DNA from: Alphaproteobacteria bacterium
Lineage (GTDB): Bacteria > Pseudomonadota > Alphaproteobacteria > UBA9219
Direction of reading: 5' to 3'
Length of the DNA stretch: 10,406 bases
Assembly: GCA_028865155.1 (NCBI GenBank)
Contig: JAGWKW010000037.1
Location: forward strand, 1-10,406
Below are positions 6,302 to 10,406 of the stretch, in pieces; the first letter of the stretch is position 1; each line of letters starts with the position of its first letter. The notes under the pieces were generated by a model that had not been told where the DNA came from, made no database searches, and saw only the letters and a program-made list of their open reading frames with translations. Both the position numbers and the translations under genes were made by a program.

Positions 6302-7278
6302 GCGGAAACTCCGTAAACAGGTTTGGCGTCGGCGGGCGCGGCATCCGCGGCCACGCCCTGAATTTTAAGCACAAGCCGTGCCAGCGCGACAGCGTTGAGC
6401 GGCAAAGGCGGTTCGGTGACGTTGGGCGAGGCGCTGTAATTGGCCAAAGGCATGGGCGAATCATAGGCAAGGCGCAACAGGCTGCCGAGCCGCTTGACGG
6501 CGTCGAGCCGCGTGACGAGCAGCCGCGTCGCGCCCATGGTGTGGAAATCCTGCGCCGTTTCGACCGCGTCGGCGGCATCGAGGCCTGCGGGGAGAACCAG
6601 CGCGGCTTCGCCGACCGCCGAGATGAAATCGCGCGTCGCCTGCCGGTCGCGCGCGTCGAACGGGTTGCAGCCTGCCGTGTCGACGAAGACGGGGTTGCTT
6701 TTTTGCATGGCGAGCAGGTCGCGCAGCGCGTGGCAATCTTCGATCTCGACAAGGTTGAGCTTGAGCAGGCGCGTGAAGGCCGCAAGCTGCTCCATCCCGC
6801 CCGCGCGTTCGAGGTCGGTGCTGATGACTGTCGGCGTGTGTTTGGCCAGCGTCGCCTTGGTTGCGAATTTCGCGGTGCAGAGTGTTTTGCCTGCGCCGGG
6901 CGGGCCGACCAGCATCAAAGGCTTGGTTTCGTCGATGGGGGCGAATTTCAGATGCGTGTCGAAGGCCGCGCCCAGCGCCAGCAGCGGATCGTCGCTTGCG
7001 AATTGGGTGGCGGTCGCCATCAGTTTTTCCGCGATGGTCGGCGGAACATGATGGCGCGTCAAGGCTTCGGCGATCGTTTCCAGCGCCTGCGACCCGTCGG
7101 GCGGCGCCGTCAGCTGTGTTTGGCGCGAAGGCGGCAGCTCGTCGATGGCGGCCGTCACGCGTACGCCGCCATTGTCGTCATCGCGCGTAGCGACGATGAT
7201 CGCGTCGTCGCCCAATGCCTCGCGCACCAAACGCATCGCGTCGCTTAGGGTTGCGCCATGGAAGGATTTAAGCCGCAT
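6298..7278 (-). CDS. flhF: FlhF, SRP-type GTPase for polar flagellar placement
   Basis: FlhF is the third SRP-family GTPase, beside Ffh and FtsY. It localises to the cell pole and recruits the first flagellar basal-body parts. The 326-residue product begins with the typical B-domain opening (MRLKSFHGAT...VREALGDDAIIVAT, then VTAA at 41-44). A short linker leads to the N domain (about 65-115) and then the G domain: G1 GPPGAGKT (125-132), the G2 region STDLERAGGMEQL (153-165), G3 DTAG (200-203), G4 TRLD (256-259), and a G5-like stretch ending in SPNVTEP. It is shorter than many homologues because the linker after the B domain is brief. The G2 motif keeps the catalytic-type Asp and Arg but has Leu where DTxR proteins have Thr. 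ATG at 7278 follows the flhA stop directly (TAAATG), so translation is probably coupled. It overlaps flhG by 4 bases. Confidence 0.93.
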   Translation of the reverse strand: MRLKSFHGATLSDAMRLVREALGDDAIIVATRDDDNGGVRVTAAIDELPPSRQTQLTAPPDGSQALETIAEALTRHHVPPTIAEKLMATATQFASDDPLLALGAAFDTHLKFAPIDETKPLMLVGPPGAGKTLCTAKFATKATLAKHTPTVISTDLERAGGMEQLAAFTRLLKLNLVEIEDCHALRDLLAMQKSNPVFVDTAGCNPFDARDRQATRDFISAVGEAALVLPAGLDAADAVETAQDFHTMGATRLLVTRLDAVKRLGSLLRLAYDSPMPLANYSASPNVTEPPLPLNAVALARLVLKIQGVAADAAPADAKPVYGVSA

Positions 7279-9372
7279 TTATATCTGCCCCAATGTTTTG
7301 ATTTTGGCTTTCGGGTGAATTTCGTTTTGCGACAGGACAGTGGTCGAAGGGCGGAAACGCTCGACCACGGAGCGCACATAGCTGCGGATGCCGGGGCTGG
7401 TCAGGAGCACGGGGGATTCGCCCATTTGCGCGAGCTTGTCGTAGATCTGCCGCACCGTGGTGATGAATTGCTGAAGGTTCGACGGGGCCATCGCCAGATG
7501 GCGCGCGTCGCCTTCGCCGACCAGGGCTTCGGCAAAGGCGGTTTCCCATTCCGGCGACAGCGTGACCATCGGGATATAGCCCATCTCATTCGTATTGGCG
7601 TCCGAGATTTGCCGCGCGAGCCGCGAGCGCACATGCTCGGAAATTGCGGCCAGGTTGCGCGTGATGGCGGCGGCTTCGGAAATACCTTCGAGGATGGTCG
7701 GCAGGTCGCGGATCGAGATGCGCTCGGCCAGCAGGTTTTGCAGCACGCGCTGCAACCCGCTGATCGTGATCTGCCCCGGAATGACGTCGGCGACGAGTTT
7801 TTGCTGATCCTTGCCGAGTTCGTCGAGCAGCTTCTGCGTTTCGGCATAGGACAGAAGCTCGGCCATATTGTCTTTGATAAGCTCGGTCAGATGCGTCGTG
7901 ATGACGGTCGGTGGATCGACGACGGTATAGCCTTTGAACAGGGCTTCTTCGCGGTAGGTCGGGTCGATCCATGTCGCCGCCAATCCAAAAGTCGGCTCCT
8001 GCGTCGCTTCACCGGGTAAGGCGATCTGTTGGCCGCGCGGATCCATGACGAGCAGCATGCCGGGGCGCAGGTCGCCGCGCCCGGCTTCGATTTCCTTGAC
8101 GCGCAAGACGTAGGCGTTGGGCGGAAGCTGCAGATTGTCCTGAATGCGCACGGCGGGCAGGATAAAACCCATTTCGCCCGCCAGCTGTTTGCGCAAGCCC
8201 TTGATCTGGTCGGTCAGGCGCTGGCCTGCCTCGCTGTTGATCAGGCTGAGCAGGGCATAGCCCAGTTCGAGCCTGATCATGTCGATCGACAAGGCCTTGG
8301 CGATGGGTTCTTCGGCGATCGGCGCGGGCTTGCCTTTAGCTTCGGTTTCGGCATCTTCTGCCTTCTTCGCGTCGGATTTTTTAGTCAGAGCATAGGCGGC
8401 GAAGCCCGAAACGCCGCCCAGAAAGGCAAAAGGCAGGAACGGCATGCCCGGCAGAACCGCCAGCGTAATCAGCATGGCCGAAGACATGCCGAGCGCCATC
8501 GGGTAGTCGCTGAGCTGGTTGAACAAGGCCTTGTCGGTCGAGCCGGAGACATTGGCCTTGGTCACGAGCAGGCCTGCCGCGACCGAGACCAGCAGCGCAG
8601 GAATTTGCGTCACAAGCCCGTCGCCGACGGTCAGGCGCACATATGTGTCCGCCGCCTGCAAGACCGGCATGCCGTGGCGGAACGTGCCGATGGTGATGCC
8701 GCCGATAGCGTTGATGAAGGTAATAGTCAGGCCCGCGACCGCGTCGCCGCGGACGAACTTCGCCGCGCCGTCCATCGAGCCGAAGAAATTGCTTTCGTCT
8801 TCCAGTTCTTTACGGCGTTTGCGCGCCTGGTCTTCGTTGATGAGGCCGGAAGACAGATCGGCGTCGATTGCCATCTGCTTGCCGGGCATCGCGTCCAAGG
8901 TGAAGCGCGCGGCGACTTCGGCGATACGGCCCGAACCTTTGGTGATGACGACGAAATTGACCAGCGTCAGGATGGCGAAAACGATGATGCCGATGACGAA
9001 ATCGCCGCCCATGACGAGGCTGGCGAAAGACTGCACGACATGGCCTGCTGCGTCCGTGCCTTCGTTGCCATGGGTCAGGACAAGGCGCGTGGTGCCGAGA
9101 TTGAGCGACAGGCGCAACAGGGTCGCGATCAGAAGGACGGTCGGGAACGAACTGAATTCGAGCGGTTTGTTGATGAACAAAACCGTCATCAGGATCAGGA
9201 CTGAAAAGGTGATCGAGACCGAAAGGCCGAGATCGATCATGAAAGGCGGCAGTGGGATGACCAGCGCCGTCAAAATCGACAGCAGGCCGATGCCGAGCCA
9301 GACTTCGCCGCGCCGGAAAATGCCGCCGAACAGGTCGGCGGTTTCTTCGGTTGCTGTGGTCTGGTCGGTCAT
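7279..9372 (-). CDS. flhA: Flagellar biosynthesis protein FlhA (export gate)
   Basis: FlhA is the large membrane subunit of the flagellar type III export gate. Its nonameric cytoplasmic ring docks chaperone-substrate complexes and FliJ, and its membrane part couples proton flow to export. The product has 697 residues, the standard length. The membrane half has about eight hydrophobic segments, roughly 24-42, 46-68, 74-92, 118-144, 211-230, 255-270, 292-310 and 312-330. The FHIPEP family signature GRIAEVAARFTLDAMPGKQM is at 148-167, and the FFGSMDGAAKFVRGDA stretch is at 196-211. A charged Lys/Glu/Ala linker (331-360) leads into the cytoplasmic domain (about 361-697), which includes GYTVVDPPTVITTHL (481-495). 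ATG at 9372 has AAGG with 7-nt spacing and lies 16 bp after the flbD stop. The gene is complete, with no frameshift. Confidence 0.98.
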   Translation of the reverse strand: MTDQTTATEETADLFGGIFRRGEVWLGIGLLSILTALVIPLPPFMIDLGLSVSITFSVLILMTVLFINKPLEFSSFPTVLLIATLLRLSLNLGTTRLVLTHGNEGTDAAGHVVQSFASLVMGGDFVIGIIVFAILTLVNFVVITKGSGRIAEVAARFTLDAMPGKQMAIDADLSSGLINEDQARKRRKELEDESNFFGSMDGAAKFVRGDAVAGLTITFINAIGGITIGTFRHGMPVLQAADTYVRLTVGDGLVTQIPALLVSVAAGLLVTKANVSGSTDKALFNQLSDYPMALGMSSAMLITLAVLPGMPFLPFAFLGGVSGFAAYALTKKSDAKKAEDAETEAKGKPAPIAEEPIAKALSIDMIRLELGYALLSLINSEAGQRLTDQIKGLRKQLAGEMGFILPAVRIQDNLQLPPNAYVLRVKEIEAGRGDLRPGMLLVMDPRGQQIALPGEATQEPTFGLAATWIDPTYREEALFKGYTVVDPPTVITTHLTELIKDNMAELLSYAETQKLLDELGKDQQKLVADVIPGQITISGLQRVLQNLLAERISIRDLPTILEGISEAAAITRNLAAISEHVRSRLARQISDANTNEMGYIPMVTLSPEWETAFAEALVGEGDARHLAMAPSNLQQFITTVRQIYDKLAQMGESPVLLTSPGIRSYVRSVVERFRPSTTVLSQNEIHPKAKIKTLGQI

Positions 9373-9388
9373 GGGGCGACCTTATCCG

Positions 9389-10406
9389 TCATGCGCCGGA
9401 CGCCGCGCGTTCTTCGCCCGCCGCGCCGGGCACGGCGACGCCTTCGTCGTTATACTGCTTGAGCTTGTTACGCAGCGTGCGGATCGAGATGCCGAGGATG
9501 TTCGCCGCATGGGTGCGGTTGCCCAGACAATGGCTGAGCGTGTCGATGATCAGGTCGCGTTCGACGTCGGCGACGGTGCGTCCGACAAGCCCGGTGGTTG
9601 CGGCGGCGTGGCCGTGGCTCGCGGCGCGCGCTGCGATGTCAGCGGCGGAATCCCCGGGCGGTGCGAAGGATTGGCCGGACAGCATGACCGCATCCGGTTC
9701 GATCTTGTCGCCATGTGCGAGCAGCACGGCGCGGTGCATCGTGTTTTCAAGCTCGCGCACATTGCCGCGCCAGTGATGCGCCTGCAAAGCTGCCGCCGCC
9801 GCCTGCGAAAGCGGGCGTTCGGGCAGGCCGTTGGCCTTGGCGTATTTGCCGGCGAAATAGGCCGCGAGCGGGATGATATCCGCCGGACGGCTGCGCAAGG
9901 GCGGCAGATGCAGATTGACGACGTTGAGGCGGAAATAAAGATCTTCGCGGAAACGCTTGGCCTTGACTTCTTCTTCCAGATTGCGGTTCGAGGTCGCGAT
10001 CAGCCTGATATCGATCCTGATCGGCGTGGTGCCGCCGACGCGGTCGATTTCGCGTTCCTGGATCGCGCGCAGCAATTTGGCTTGCAGGCGCGTATCCATC
10101 TCGCTGATCTCGTCGAGCAATAATGTCCCGCCATTGGCTTCCTCGAACTTGCCGATGCGGCGCGCGACCGCGCCGGTGAACGCGCCCTTTTCATGGCCGA
10201 ACAGTTCGGATTCCAGAAGATTGTCGGGAATGGCGGCGCAGTTGACCGACACGAAATTGCCCGATGCGCGGCGGCTTTTGCGATGGATATAGCGCGCCAT
10301 GACTTCCTTGCCGGTGCCGCTTTCGCCGGTAATGAGGATCGAGGCGTCGGACGCGCCCACGCGTTCGATCATCTGCAAAATCGGCTGCATCGACGGGTCG
10401 CGGGCG
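9389..10406 (-). CDS. flbD: FlbD-type sigma-54 flagellar regulator, 5' end outside window
   Basis: This is an enhancer-binding AAA+ activator of sigma-54 RNA polymerase. In alphaproteobacteria FlbD switches on middle/late flagellar promoters and represses early ones. About 338 residues are visible; the N-terminal receiver domain is cut off by the window edge, and the fragment opens with ARDPSM upstream of the first internal Met. The visible fragment holds Walker A GESGTGKE (27-34), the sigma-54-contacting loop GAFTGA (74-79), Walker B GGTLLLDE (92-99), sensor I near RLIATSNRN (134-142), and sensor [12 protein letters not shown] (212-221). It ends in a Fis-type helix-turn-helix (about 282-318) with the phrase [20 protein letters not shown], typical of FlbD rather than FleQ or NtrC. 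Position directly upstream of flhA supports FlbD. All catalytic motifs are intact, so it should be an active ATPase. Confidence 0.93.
   Translation of the reverse strand, partial: ARDPSMQPILQMIERVGASDASILITGESGTGKEVMARYIHRKSRRASGNFVSVNCAAIPDNLLESELFGHEKGAFTGAVARRIGKFEEANGGTLLLDEISEMDTRLQAKLLRAIQEREIDRVGGTTPIRIDIRLIATSNRNLEEEVKAKRFREDLYFRLNVVNLHLPPLRSRPADIIPLAAYFAGKYAKANGLPERPLSQAAAAALQAHHWRGNVRELENTMHRAVLLAHGDKIEPDAVMLSGQSFAPPGDSAADIAARAASHGHAAATTGLVGRTVADVERDLIIDTLSHCLGNRTHAANILGISIRTLRNKLKQYNDEGVAVPGAAGEERAASGA

Noticed and set aside
7258..9204. Long plus-strand open frames across flhA
   Set aside because: They are GC-driven shadows of flhA, which has full family motifs on the minus strand.
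1..10406. CRISPR arrays, tRNA/rRNA genes, insertion sequences or phage genes
   Set aside because: No regularly spaced repeats, RNA-gene-like structures or transposase/integrase motifs were seen; the window is nearly fully occupied by flagellar genes.

Overview
The window is a flagellar-assembly locus from an alphaproteobacterium. The sequence is GC-rich and carries an enhancer-binding protein of the FlbD type, the alphaproteobacterial flagellar regulator of sigma-54 promoters. It sits beside the polar-flagellum pair FlhF/FlhG. That combination recalls Rhodospirillales-like polarly flagellated bacteria more than Caulobacter or Rhizobium, but the lineage is an inference from gene content. A dispersed palindrome of a type common in alphaproteobacterial genomes lies at the left edge.

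Left part (1-2088): a short non-coding tail with the palindrome, then one 638-residue gene on the minus strand that I cannot assign to a family. It has no signal peptide or membrane segment. It looks like a Rossmann-like N-terminal domain followed by several beta-rich modules. An 84-bp divergent intergenic region separates it from fliI. Middle part (2089-3833, plus strand): fliI (export ATPase) and fliJ (export chaperone/stalk) overlap by 4 bases, and fliJ starts with TTG.

Right part (3836-10406, minus strand): a compact operon read leftward, flbD (5' end outside the window), flhA, flhF, flhG and a FliK-like hook-length control gene. Gaps are 16, 0, -4 and 15 bp, so the genes are almost certainly co-transcribed and partly translationally coupled. 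fliJ and fliK converge with only 2 bp between their stop codons.

Together the genes make up the cytoplasmic side of the flagellar type III export machine (FlhA gate, FliI/FliJ energiser), the length ruler and substrate switch (FliK), the placement and number control of a polar flagellum (FlhF/FlhG), and the transcription factor that times middle and late flagellar genes (FlbD). The main unknown is the 638-aa protein next to fliI. FlhF and FlhG also look reduced compared with the best-studied homologues. I see no CRISPR array, tRNA, rRNA, insertion sequence or phage gene.
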